Made by a program: the position numbers and the translations under genes
Notes under the pieces: generated by a model
Seen by the model: only the letters and a program-made list of their open reading frames with translations
Databases searched by the model: none
What the model was told of the DNA's origin: nothing
Part shown: positions 51,377-63,845 of the stretch, piece by piece
Layout of the letters: each line of letters opens with the position of its first letter
Position numbering within the stretch: the stretch's first letter is position 1
DNA from: Sphingomonas baiyangensis
GTDB taxonomy: Bacteria > Pseudomonadota > Alphaproteobacteria > Sphingomonadales > Sphingomonadaceae
Reading direction: 5' to 3'
Assembly: GCF_005144715.1 (NCBI RefSeq)
Contig: NZ_SWKR01000002.1
Location: 1,788,227 to 1,852,226 of the forward strand
DNA: 64,000 nucleotides

Positions 51377-51985
51377 ATGTGCAATGACTACCGGCTCGAG
51401 GTCGACATTGCCTGGATCATGGAGGACTTCGACGACCTCAAGATCAAGATCGACCTGCCCGAGGGTACACCGAACGTGGCTGCCCGCGAGGACATCAAGA
51501 TCACCGATGTGGCGCCGATCGTGCGCAGCGGCGCCAATGGTGGCGAACTCGTCAACCGACGCTGGAGCTGGCCCGGCCCGGGCGGCAAGCCGGTCTACAA
51601 TTTCCGTGCCGAGGGCCGGCAGTTCGGTTCGAATCGCTGCCTGATCCTCGCCGACGGCTTCTACGAGTTCACCAAGCCCGAGGATCCCAAGCAGAAGCGC
51701 CAGGACAAATGGCTGTTCACCCTCGCCGGCCATCGCTGGTTCTGCATTGCCGGCATCTGGAGGGAGAGCCCGGTCGGCGAGGCCTTCACCATGCTGACGA
51801 TCGAACCCGGCGAGGATGTAGCGCCTTACCACTCCCGCCAGATCGTGCCGCTTCCCCGCGATCGCTGGGCGGCGTGGCTCGACCCCCAGGTTCCCGCCGA
51901 CAACGTGCTGGTTGCCCTGCCAAAGGGAAGCCTGGACGTGGTGCGCGTCTTTCCGCCGGCGCCCGCGCAGGCCGCGCTGCTGTGA
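51377..51985 (+). CDS. SOS response-associated peptidase (SRAP, YedK/HMCES-like)
   Basis: A 202-residue enzyme that forms a thiazolidine crosslink with abasic sites in single-stranded DNA and protects them. Catalytic residues are all in place: Cys2 (after Met removal), Asn75 in PVYNFRAEG, Glu97 in DGFYEF and His152 in PYHSRQ. GGAG seven bases before the ATG fixes the start, which is essential because Cys2 must be exposed. A LexA box lies upstream. The stop overlaps the DUF1810 gene. Confidence 0.95.
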   Translation: MCNDYRLEVDIAWIMEDFDDLKIKIDLPEGTPNVAAREDIKITDVAPIVRSGANGGELVNRRWSWPGPGGKPVYNFRAEGRQFGSNRCLILADGFYEFTKPEDPKQKRQDKWLFTLAGHRWFCIAGIWRESPVGEAFTMLTIEPGEDVAPYHSRQIVPLPRDRWAAWLDPQVPADNVLVALPKGSLDVVRVFPPAPAQAALL

Positions 51986-52413
51986 CCTTAGCCGACGATC
52001 TGTCGCTCGAGCGCTTCGTCGAAGCCCAGGAGCCGATCTATGCGACCGCGCTCGCCGAGATCCGCCGCGGCGCCAAGCGCTCGCACTGGATGTGGTTCAT
52101 TTTCCCCCAGCTCGCCGGGCTCGGGCGCAGCGAAACGGCACGCTTCTTCGGCATCCGCTCACTGGCGGAGGCACAGGCCTATCTGGATCACCCCGTGCTC
52201 GGCCGCCGGTACATCGAGTGTGTCGGAGGACTTCAGGACCTCGGCATCAGCAATCCTGTCGCGGTCTTCGGAGCGGTCGATGCGATGAAATTGCGCTCGT
52301 CGCTGACATTGTTCGAGGCGGCGGGGCCAACGCCGCTGTTCGCGGCCGCGCTTGATCGCTGGTTTGGTGGCGAGCGCGATCCTTCAACATTGCAGCTAAT
52401 TGCTCGACCGTAA
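51982..52413 (+). CDS. DUF1810 family protein
   Basis: A 143-residue soluble protein with the family blocks LERFVEAQEPIYATALAEI, KRSHWMWFIFPQLAGLGRS and MKLRSSLTLFEAA. Function unknown. It starts with GTG overlapping the SRAP stop (GTGA), so it is expected to be produced with SRAP after DNA damage. Convergent with the large ATPase gene. Confidence 0.9.
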   Translation: MTLADDLSLERFVEAQEPIYATALAEIRRGAKRSHWMWFIFPQLAGLGRSETARFFGIRSLAEAQAYLDHPVLGRRYIECVGGLQDLGISNPVAVFGAVDAMKLRSSLTLFEAAGPTPLFAAALDRWFGGERDPSTLQLIARP

Positions 52414-52475
52414 TTCGAAAGACTGGGCTTCGCCCGATTGCGGCGGCGCGTCTCCGCGCTCGGACTGAGCGTGCC

Positions 52476-55400
52476 TCAAAGGTCGTAGATCACCCCAATG
52501 ACCGGTCGCGCGAATAGCATAACTGGCAGATCCGGACCCTCATCGACGGCCTCAGTAGCAATGACTGCAGAATCCCCGAGTCCGCCAATTGTCTCGAACT
52601 GTCGAAGGTGGGCTAGCCTACCGGATAGTCGCCGACCCACACGCTTGAAAATGCTGGTTCCATCATCCAGCGTCACTGCGATCAGCTCGCCTTCACGACC
52701 GTCGAGTTCCGCAGCCGTCAATCTAGCGCCACCCAAAATCGTCTGCCTGGGCAGCGCCAACGGCACCGCGCTGTCTTCCCGTACCCGGTAGGCGACCTCA
52801 ATGCGGGCCAAAGCAGGGACGCTCTCGATAAGTGTCGCCTCATCGCGGCCCTCAGGCGGCGGCAGGTTCACGAAAAGCGCGCCGACGACGCGGTGAATTT
52901 TCATCGCGTGGCCATCGAACGTCAAGGTCGCCCGGCTTTGCTGGGGATCGGGCGCTTCCGCTGCGAGTGACAGGCCATCCCCGTTCGCCGGTCGCAGAAG
53001 TCGGCGCGCATAGGTTTGCTTTCCGCGACGCGCGACCACCAAATTATGATCCCTGCCCGGAGCAGGTTCGGACTCAACTATTGCAACGGCACCGGCGGGG
53101 ATCGCGAATCCCATCGTGTTGTGCCGGACATAATAGAAGGTTTTGTCGGCAAACCAGGTGCTCGAGAACAGCTCACAAGCATCGTCTTGGCTGCCGCCGC
53201 TGGGCACCTGGCCGGTAAAGGCTGCGATATCCTGGCAAACTTCTATCTCGAACGCCGGGACGGCGGCGGGGCGCAGCGCTACGACGTTGCTAGGCTGCGC
53301 CTCCGTCAGTTTCTCGCGCAGCCGAAAACGTCGAAACTCCTCATGAACTTCCTCGACGCCGGTGCGAAGTCTCTTCAGGTCGGCATCGACGCGCTGGACA
53401 TCCGCATAGCTGATGCTCGCCTTGTTGTGGTGCGATTCGTTGAGCACTCGGCGAGGTTCTGCCCCTGACGCCAACGCCGCATCCGCGCAAAACCGGGCGA
53501 GAACGGGACTCTGAAAAAGCTCGTTTGCCTTACCGTTCACTAGGCCCTTCAGGCGGTCGAACAGAGGGTTCAGCGTTGGCGCCTTGGTCGTGGTCGTATA
53601 AGCAGGATAGGTCGGGTCGTCGAACAGGTCGCCGAGCCGAGTCTCGAGATAGATTCGCGCCTCGTTCGCGTAATCCTGCGCATGCGGCGCACTATCGACA
53701 TTCTTGGTGAACCCCTCGCGCTTCTTATCGAGTTCCTCCTTGGCGAGCGATGTTTCCATGGTCCGGCGCGACGCATGCACGGGATGGATCGCACGATGTT
53801 CGATCAGATCCTTGCCGCGGGCTTCCGCGACCAAGGTGCGGGCGAACGCGCGATCGTGTGTTGTCGCGATGACTTGGGCGTCCTTCTGCGCGAGCTTCGT
53901 CACTGCACCGGCCAGCCGCTGCCGGTTTTCCGCATCGAGCAGTTCCTGAGGGTCGTCCAGGACAAGCAGACTAAGACCACCACTGGTTTTAAGAACGTGC
54001 TCGCGGAACGCGAGAAAGAAGCCGAACAAGCCCGCGCGGAGGGCCGATGCGTTGGAGATATGCTGCGCTGGCGCCTGCACACCCTCGCGACCCACGTGAA
54101 TATCGATCACACCCTTCGCGTCCATACTCGTCTGCTGCGGCGCGGGCGCGAAGGTGGTCGCGTTGCGATAGACCTGATCCCGCCAATAGTCTGCGCGATC
54201 GTGGAGAAGCTCGCGCAGTCCGTCGACCTGCGCCTGTGCGAGCGCTCCGATCGGGACGATCTCCGCAAGGGCGGCTGCCGTATCGGCGCCCGCCTTGATC
54301 CGGTCGGCCTTCCGCCGATGGCTGACCAAGCTTTTTGCCAATCGACCGGTTAGATCGATCGCCGCCGTCATCGGGGCGACGCCCTTGACGATGAATGCGA
54401 GCTTCTCGAGCTTGGCGCCGATTGCTTCACCGGCCCCGGCTTCATCGGAGGCACCGGCTCGCACGGAATTGAGGACCGCGAGGAGCGCTTCGCGGTGTGT
54501 CTCCATCCAGTCGATAAAAGCGAAAGCGCGGCCAATGCGCCCGAGCTTCACTTTCAGCGCGCTGGTACTATCCTCGAGGATCGCGGGAAGCGGCTGGACG
54601 GCGGGTTCTTCGAAAGCTGGCAGTGCGTCGATCGACGCGCTCACCAAAGATTCCGCGGCCGGTCGGAGCGCGCCGAGCGTTCCGGTGAACGCGTCAGTGG
54701 CGAACAGGTCATCGATCAGCCCGCTACGCAGCAGTTCGGCTGGGGTTTCGGGAAGATCTCGTTCGAGCTCGTTGCGCAGCACCGCTGGAAGATCGCGGGC
54801 CAACAGCCCGGTCCAATGCTCAACCCACTGCCGGATGGTCTTCGAGACTAGGGCGCTGTCCTTGCGAACCTGTTCGAGGTGATCGGAAACGCCGATGCCC
54901 GTGTCCGGATCGGTCACGCCGGCGAGTGACCCGCGACATACGGCACAGCTGTCGTCGCAATCGTCAGCGTGTTCCGTCTTCCATGCGGACACGCGCGCAT
55001 ACAATTGCGTCCGTCGCGCAAGCGTCGGGTTGTTCGCCAGTTCCGCCAGCTTTTCCGACTCCGTTCCCAGGTCCGCAAGCAGTTTGCGAGCGGCCTCACG
55101 GTCGCCGGAATCGAGCTTCAACCTTGCAAGGCGCTCGATACTGGGAAGCTGAGTGATCTTCTTGAGCTGCTCGATCGCCGGAGCGATGCCGTTTTCGAGG
55201 TCGGCGCGCTGCCCGGCATCTTCCGCGTCGAAACCGTCACCGAGGACGTCCTTGGCGGCGGCAAGCCCTTCCGCCTTGAGCGTTTCGAAGTGCCGGGTCA
55301 GCGCGTCGATCGCTTCGGCCGCTTTCTCGTTGGTGAGAAGCGGCAACGCGCCGTCGGGCGCCATCTCCGGAAAGGCGGCGATACGCTCCGCGAGGTCTTT

Positions 55401-56408
55401 GCGCTCCTGCAGGAACTGGGCCTCGATCCGCGTGAGCTCTTCATTGCGCTCGTTCGTGATCGGTCCACCGATGCGCACCGATGCCTTGCTTGCATGCTTG
55501 GCGAGATCGACCAGATCAGCGAGTCCGGTCAACTTGGCTACGGCTTGGCCTAGTTCGGATGCGCTGCCGACTTGAAGGAAGGGAAGCATCCCAGGCATCG
55601 TTGTGCCCATTCGAAACGCAATCGGATCGACGCCGAGTTCAGCGGGCAAAGGGGCGGTTTCGAGCAGCTTGCCGTTTTGCTTGCGTGACTGAGTTCGCCG
55701 TATCGACGGCAGGGCGTTTCCGTCTTCATCGACAAAAGTAAGTTCAACCCAGGTGTCGGCAGGAACCACCTTCACATCGGCATCTGGCGTCCACACGCCT
55801 CCGTCCGGCAGCGGCGTCACGGGCGTGAGCAGGTGCGCGGTAGCATCCGCGTCCCCGCGGTCGATCGTGCAATTGAACTCTTGGCCACCATCTTCCGGAA
55901 GTCGCTGCGCGCGCAGAATCTTCCCCGTGAGGCACCATATGATCGCGTTCGCGATCGAGGTTTTGCCCGAGCCGTTCCAGCCCTCGAACAGCGTGATCGG
56001 ACGGTCCGGCATGAACACGAAATCTTCCGGCGGGTCCGCAACCTCCCCATAGGCGTGAAGTCCTCCGAAGCGATGGGCTACGACCTTGGCGAGGCGCAGT
56101 ACCTTGCCGGTTCCGGCGCTCGATGCGGGTGGCGCAGGCATTGTCGGCGGAGACGCCGCGATGCTGTCGATCATCGCCTCGCAATCGGGTAGGCTGAGAT
56201 TGCTCGCCCATTTAGCTCGACTGTTACGATACCAGTTGAGGACAGAACGCGCATGATCGGTCGATAATAGAAACGACTGCTGCGTCTCGGTCACGATTTG
56301 ACGACCCGAAATCAAGTCAGCCAGCAGGATGTCGGTCGTCAAGAGGTGCAGTGGGCGCGTTACCTGTGGAATCGGCTCGACGGCGTCTGCCCCCAGATCT
56401 TCACCCAC
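52476..56408 (-). CDS. SMC/Rad50-like ATPase with tandem C-terminal LexA/S24-like modules
   Basis: A 1310-residue protein starting with GTG. Residues 1-95 are an unassigned helical region. The ATPase head is split, as in SMC/RecN proteins: Walker A GWNGSGKTS (143-151), and at the far end ISNASALRAG (784-793), Walker B LSLLVLDDPQ (812-821) and H-loop TTHDRA (849-854). Between them are coiled-coil-like helices with a central Cys cluster (484, 488, 491) that may be a zinc hook. After residue 1050 two S24-like folds follow: NTMGFAIPAGAVAIV...ARRLL (Ser and Lys replaced by Thr and Arg), then EDSAVPLAL...FKRVGRR (Ser1213 and Lys1255 placed like the LexA dyad), ending VIGVIYDL. Function unknown. Confidence 0.85.
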   Translation of the reverse strand: MGEDLGADAVEPIPQVTRPLHLLTTDILLADLISGRQIVTETQQSFLLSTDHARSVLNWYRNSRAKWASNLSLPDCEAMIDSIAASPPTMPAPPASSAGTGKVLRLAKVVAHRFGGLHAYGEVADPPEDFVFMPDRPITLFEGWNGSGKTSIANAIIWCLTGKILRAQRLPEDGGQEFNCTIDRGDADATAHLLTPVTPLPDGGVWTPDADVKVVPADTWVELTFVDEDGNALPSIRRTQSRKQNGKLLETAPLPAELGVDPIAFRMGTTMPGMLPFLQVGSASELGQAVAKLTGLADLVDLAKHASKASVRIGGPITNERNEELTRIEAQFLQERKDLAERIAAFPEMAPDGALPLLTNEKAAEAIDALTRHFETLKAEGLAAAKDVLGDGFDAEDAGQRADLENGIAPAIEQLKKITQLPSIERLARLKLDSGDREAARKLLADLGTESEKLAELANNPTLARRTQLYARVSAWKTEHADDCDDSCAVCRGSLAGVTDPDTGIGVSDHLEQVRKDSALVSKTIRQWVEHWTGLLARDLPAVLRNELERDLPETPAELLRSGLIDDLFATDAFTGTLGALRPAAESLVSASIDALPAFEEPAVQPLPAILEDSTSALKVKLGRIGRAFAFIDWMETHREALLAVLNSVRAGASDEAGAGEAIGAKLEKLAFIVKGVAPMTAAIDLTGRLAKSLVSHRRKADRIKAGADTAAALAEIVPIGALAQAQVDGLRELLHDRADYWRDQVYRNATTFAPAPQQTSMDAKGVIDIHVGREGVQAPAQHISNASALRAGLFGFFLAFREHVLKTSGGLSLLVLDDPQELLDAENRQRLAGAVTKLAQKDAQVIATTHDRAFARTLVAEARGKDLIEHRAIHPVHASRRTMETSLAKEELDKKREGFTKNVDSAPHAQDYANEARIYLETRLGDLFDDPTYPAYTTTTKAPTLNPLFDRLKGLVNGKANELFQSPVLARFCADAALASGAEPRRVLNESHHNKASISYADVQRVDADLKRLRTGVEEVHEEFRRFRLREKLTEAQPSNVVALRPAAVPAFEIEVCQDIAAFTGQVPSGGSQDDACELFSSTWFADKTFYYVRHNTMGFAIPAGAVAIVESEPAPGRDHNLVVARRGKQTYARRLLRPANGDGLSLAAEAPDPQQSRATLTFDGHAMKIHRVVGALFVNLPPPEGRDEATLIESVPALARIEVAYRVREDSAVPLALPRQTILGGARLTAAELDGREGELIAVTLDDGTSIFKRVGRRLSGRLAHLRQFETIGGLGDSAVIATEAVDEGPDLPVMLFARPVIGVIYDL

Positions 56409-56661
56409 CTCTCATCCCCCTACTTCGAATATTGTCTTTCCGGCAGTGTGCGCTGGGACGCGTCGATTCGTCCAGCGAAGGCGGCCACTAAAAATCCGGA
56501 TAAGACCCGACGGAAGATCTGAAGCTCACGGTTGCCTGATGGCAGCGTGGTGGAAGTTGCAGCCAATCCACGGGTGGAAGGGCGTCGCCGCTAACGAAAA
56601 TTGGGCGACCGCAACGATCCTAGCCGATTCTAGGTGCTTGACGGCCACGTGGATTCTGGCG

Positions 56662-56676
56662 GAACATAATGGGAAC
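56662..56676 (+). promoter_or_regulatory. LexA box upstream of imuA
   Basis: GAAC-ATAATGG-GAAC lies 20 bases before the imuA ATG and matches the box near 51.3 kb at all but one base over 18. Damage-inducible control of imuA-imuB-dnaE2 through LexA is well known in alphaproteobacteria. Confidence 0.88.
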
Positions 56677-56696
56677 GAACGAGTCGTTATTCCCTT

Positions 56697-57473
56697 ATGT
56701 CAACCGAAGCTGCCTTTGCCGAGACCGATCGCGCGCGCCTGCTTGCTGAGCTGAAGGCGCGCATAGCCGCGCCTGAGGCGAGTGATGCGCGGCTGCTGCC
56801 GTTCGGGATCGAGGCGCTCGACTCGAGGCTTGCCCTTGGCGGGATCGATGGCGGCGGATTGCATGAGATCGCCGCGGCATCACCGACGCTTGGGGACGAT
56901 GCGGCGGCGACCTTGTTCGTCGCGGGCATCGCGGCGCGCTTCGCCGATTCGCCGGCGGCGTCGATCGCCTGGGCGCTGACCCGGTTCGACCTGTATGCGC
57001 CCGGGCTTGAGCAGGCCGGCATCCCGCCTTCAAAGCTCCTCTATCTGGAGGCGCGAGACGAGACGATGGCGCTCGCGCTTGCCGAAGACTGTCTGCGCCT
57101 TGGCAGCTTCGCTGCGGTTGTCGCCGAGGTGAAAGCCGCCGACCAGACCGCAACGCGCCGCCTCCAGCTTGCTGCCGCCGACGGCCACACCCCGATGCTG
57201 CTGTTGCGCCGCTGGGCGCGGGCAGCGCGCGACCCGAACGAAAAACCCTCAGCCGCCTGCACGCGCTGGCGCATCGGCTGCGCGCCCTCGGCCAGACTCG
57301 CTTATCCCGGCGTCAGCCGGGGCCGCTGGTCGGTCGAACTCGTCCGCCAGCGTGGCGGCAATCCCTTCTCTCTCATTCTCGAGGCATGCGATGACACGGG
57401 TCGCCTCGCTCTACCTGCCGCAGCTCGCGATCGAGCGGCTGCGCCGGTTGCGGCGACCAGCCGCGCCGCCTGA
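56697..57473 (+). CDS. imuA: ImuA, RecA-like component of the inducible mutagenesis cassette
   Basis: A 258-residue RecA/SulA-like protein. LLPFGIEALDSRLALGGIDGGGLHEIAA is the typical start of the ImuA core, and [23 protein letters not shown] the end. It takes part with ImuB and DnaE2 in error-prone lesion bypass. No perfect Walker A is present, as usual. Its 3' end overlaps imuB by 83 bases; the last 30 residues may be poorly constrained. No strong ribosome site precedes the ATG. Confidence 0.93.
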   Translation: MSTEAAFAETDRARLLAELKARIAAPEASDARLLPFGIEALDSRLALGGIDGGGLHEIAAASPTLGDDAAATLFVAGIAARFADSPAASIAWALTRFDLYAPGLEQAGIPPSKLLYLEARDETMALALAEDCLRLGSFAAVVAEVKAADQTATRRLQLAAADGHTPMLLLRRWARAARDPNEKPSAACTRWRIGCAPSARLAYPGVSRGRWSVELVRQRGGNPFSLILEACDDTGRLALPAAARDRAAAPVAATSRAA

Positions 57474-59198
57474 GCGCGCCTGGTCCCCGGCGCCGATCCT
57501 GCCGCCTGTCGACGATGACCCGGGTGCCTGTTCGGTGCCGCGCGGCGGCGGCTGGCGTCCCGGCGCACGCTGGGCGCGCGACGGGGCGGCCAAAGGCGCC
57601 GATATCGAAGAGCAGATCGCACGCCTTCCCGAGCACCAGCGACCGCCCATGCGCGTGCTCGGCCGGCGATCGGAGCCCGCCGATCCGCCGTTTCGTGCGA
57701 TGCGGCCGGACGAAGGAGGCCCGGCCGGTGCTGCACGCGCGCCAGTCGCGATGCCTTTATGGGGCCGCCCGACGGTGCTGATCGAGCGGGTCGGACAGCG
57801 CGAGATGGTGACCGCCGCCTGCCCGGTCGCGCTGGGGCTGGGCCTCGCGCCCGGCATGGCGGCCGCCCACGCGCGCGCATTGGTCGGCGATCTCGATGTC
57901 CAGGATGCCGACCCCGCGGCCGACTGCGCCTGGCTCGATCGTCTCGCGCTCCATGCCGTCACGCACTGGACCCCCACCGCCAGCGTGTCCGGCAGTGACG
58001 GCATCTGGCTCGACATGACCGGCGCCAGCCATTTGTTCGGAGGCGAGCCACGCTTCTGTCGTCACGTGCTGCGCTTTCTCGCGCGGCTCGGCTTCTCGGG
58101 CGCGATCGCCATCGCCGGCACGCCGGGCGCTGCCCATGCCCTCGCCCGCTATGGCGGTGCGCCGATCACGATCCTGCCGCCATCCACCGAAGCTTCGGCG
58201 CTGGCGGGCCTGTCGATCGCCGCGCTTCGCCTCCAGCCCGATGCGCTCGCTGCCGCGGCGCGGTTCGGGCTCGAACGTGTCGGCGATCTCTATCCGATGC
58301 CGCGCGGCCCGCTGGCGCGCCGCCTCGGCCTTGCCGCCGTCGAGCGGCTCGACCAGGCGCTGGGACGCGCGGCCGAGCCGATCGTCGCGCTGATCCCGTT
58401 CGAGGCGCCCGAAGTCACGCGCCGGCTGCTCGAGCCGATCGGAACCGCCGAAGCGATCGCGCAGGTCATCGCCGATCTGGTCGACGACCTGGTGCTGGTC
58501 CTCCAGCAGCGGGGACTCGGGGTTCGCAGCGTCGTGCTGACCGCCGTCCGCGTCGACGGCGCCGACCGGCGGATCGCGATCGGCGCATCGCGCACCACCC
58601 GCGACGCCAAGCATCTCGTGCGCATGTTCGGCCTGAAGCTCGATCGCATCGATCCGGGGCTCGGCATCGAGGCGATGCATCTCACCGTCCCGCACAGCGA
58701 ACCGCTCGGTGCGCGTCTTGGCGACACGCTGCTGCCGGAAAGCGGCGATGCGCCGGATCTCGCCCCCGCGATCGACCAGCTTGCCGGGCGCGCCGGGGAG
58801 CAGGCGGTGTTCCGCCTCACCCTCGAGCAAAGCGATGTGCCCGAGCGCGCCGTGCGGCGCGCCGGCCCGCTTGCCGCCGCCTCGGGCTGGCCGGCCTGGA
58901 AGCGCCCGGTCCGGCTGCTCCGGCGCCCCGAACAACTCAGCCATGTCGTGGCCCTGCTTCCCGACCATCCGCCGCGCCGCTTCACCTGGCGGGGCAAGCC
59001 TTATGCGGTCACTGCCGGCGACGGGCCCGAGCGCATCCATGGCGAATGGTGGCGGACCGATCGCGAGCTCTGGGCGGTGCGTGACTATTTCCGCGTCGAG
59101 GTCGAAGGCGGGCAGCGTTTCTGGGTGTTCCGCCGCGGCGACGGCGTCGTGCCGGAGACCGGCGACCTCAGCTGGTATCTGCACGGGTTCTTCGGCTG

Positions 59199-59199
<1 letters not shown>
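57391..59199 (+). CDS. imuB: ImuB, inactive Y-family polymerase-like hub protein
   Basis: A 602-residue protein of the Y-family fold, starting [14 protein letters not shown] in place of the catalytic DxD strand of active polymerases, consistent with ImuB acting as a beta-clamp-binding hub for DnaE2. A Pro/Arg-rich segment of roughly 90 residues (about 25-120) separates the first strand from [37 protein letters not shown]. The start at 57391 lies inside imuA. The stop overlaps dnaE2 (TGATG). Confidence 0.94.
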
Positions 59200-62462
<3,263 letters not shown>

Positions 62463-62501
62463 TGACACACCTGCCGGGCGGGCCCTTGCCGTGCGAGCGC
62501 G

Positions 62502-63782
62502 TCAGCGTTCACTGTCAAGCTTGCGCATGAGCGCACGGAGCCCTTCGTCGTTGTGCACCACCCGGAACCACCCCTCGTCTGCCGCTCCGAAGCGCTCGAG
62601 GCATGCCGCCCCGATCGATCTGCGCGGCCTGCCGTCCTGATAAAGCTCGGCACGGATCTCGCCGCTGTCCGCCGCGACCAGCTCGAGGAGCTTCAGGCTG
62701 GTCGTGCGTGCCGTGAGCCCCTCGCCCGATTTGTCGAACTCGACGATGGGCAAGACGCAGTGATCGGCAACGCCCTGGATCACCAGCTGCCAGCCCGCCG
62801 CCATGTTCTTCCGCGCTGGGGGCGGGCGCCCCATCTCGCCGAGCTCGACATGCGTCTCGACCGAGCGGAGCTGGGGTTCCTCGTTGAGAATCTGCCGCGC
62901 GAAGTCGAAATCGTCGATCGCTGCGTAGAGATAGCGGGCGCTCCGAGCGACCTGCCGGTGATTCCAGCCATCGAGCTCCGCGGCTTCGATCTCGATCGCC
63001 TCGCCCGTCCTGAAGCCCTGTCGATAGGCTTCCATGCGCGCGCGTTGGCCGGCTTCCATCTCGGCCTGGTCGATCGCCTCATAACGGCTGACGATGGTCG
63101 GGCAGACCAGCGCAACCGCGAGATCGGGAGCGATCGGCAGGCATGCGATAATCCCATGCGCCTGGAGCCCGATATCGCCATAAGGGAAGGCGTTCGCCAT
63201 CGCGACGGGATCGTCGGACAAGATGAAGTGCTGCCCGGCGGGCGCGGCGAACAGCGTTGGGACGAGCCGCACCATCGATATCGCTATCCGGTCCCGTTGC
63301 AGAAACGACCGTACGGCGCCGAGCCGCAGCGCGGCATCGCTCGGCATCGCCATCGCGGGATCCGCGTCGGGGTCGAAGCCCAGACCGCGTACCAGGTCGC
63401 GCATCCGGGCTCCGAGGTGGCGCGGCGTAGTGCGGGCGAAGTGCGTGCGCAGAATCTGGGTAGCGAAAAGATCGATCAGTGCGACCCGGTCGCCGGGTTT
63501 GAACCAGCCCACCGAGCGCCGATCGACAATCTGTGATACGAGGCGGGCAGAGCGGCTATCGACGTCTTGGAACAGGTCCTCGAAATTCCATTTGCCTGCG
63601 TCTAGCTGAACGCTGTTGAAGTCGTTCTCCGAGCCGGCATTTAGGATCGAGCTGACCCATGCTCTGCCGCTGCTCTTGTCGAAAACCCAGATCGATTTTC
63701 GCGTGGCATCGCGCGCGAAGTGACGCAGTTGCGCTTGCGGCACGAAGTGATGCTTCTTGGAAGGCCTGGGCGGATTGCTCAC
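62502..63782 (-). CDS. DUF4238 domain protein
   Basis: A 426-residue soluble protein beginning with the DUF4238 signature KKHHFVPQAQLRHFARD, followed by WVFDKSSGRAWVSSILNAGSENDF. This N-terminal HHxxP-type block suggests a metal or nucleic-acid site, but the family has no established function; members are often found among accessory genes. The second half (about residues 200-426) has no recognisable motif. Convergent with dnaE2. Confidence 0.85.
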   Translation of the reverse strand: MSNPPRPSKKHHFVPQAQLRHFARDATRKSIWVFDKSSGRAWVSSILNAGSENDFNSVQLDAGKWNFEDLFQDVDSRSARLVSQIVDRRSVGWFKPGDRVALIDLFATQILRTHFARTTPRHLGARMRDLVRGLGFDPDADPAMAMPSDAALRLGAVRSFLQRDRIAISMVRLVPTLFAAPAGQHFILSDDPVAMANAFPYGDIGLQAHGIIACLPIAPDLAVALVCPTIVSRYEAIDQAEMEAGQRARMEAYRQGFRTGEAIEIEAAELDGWNHRQVARSARYLYAAIDDFDFARQILNEEPQLRSVETHVELGEMGRPPPARKNMAAGWQLVIQGVADHCVLPIVEFDKSGEGLTARTTSLKLLELVAADSGEIRAELYQDGRPRRSIGAACLERFGAADEGWFRVVHNDEGLRALMRKLDSER

Positions 63783-63845
63783 CGCCCTAAGATAGGCGCG
63801 CGCTCAAACGCGCCAAGGGACGCGTGAGCGCGCCGCCGAATGCGA

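Noticed and set aside
56409..56696. Additional short gene between the ATPase and imuA
   Set aside because: Short frames exist but have no ribosome site or homology; the stretch holds the two divergent promoters and a LexA box.
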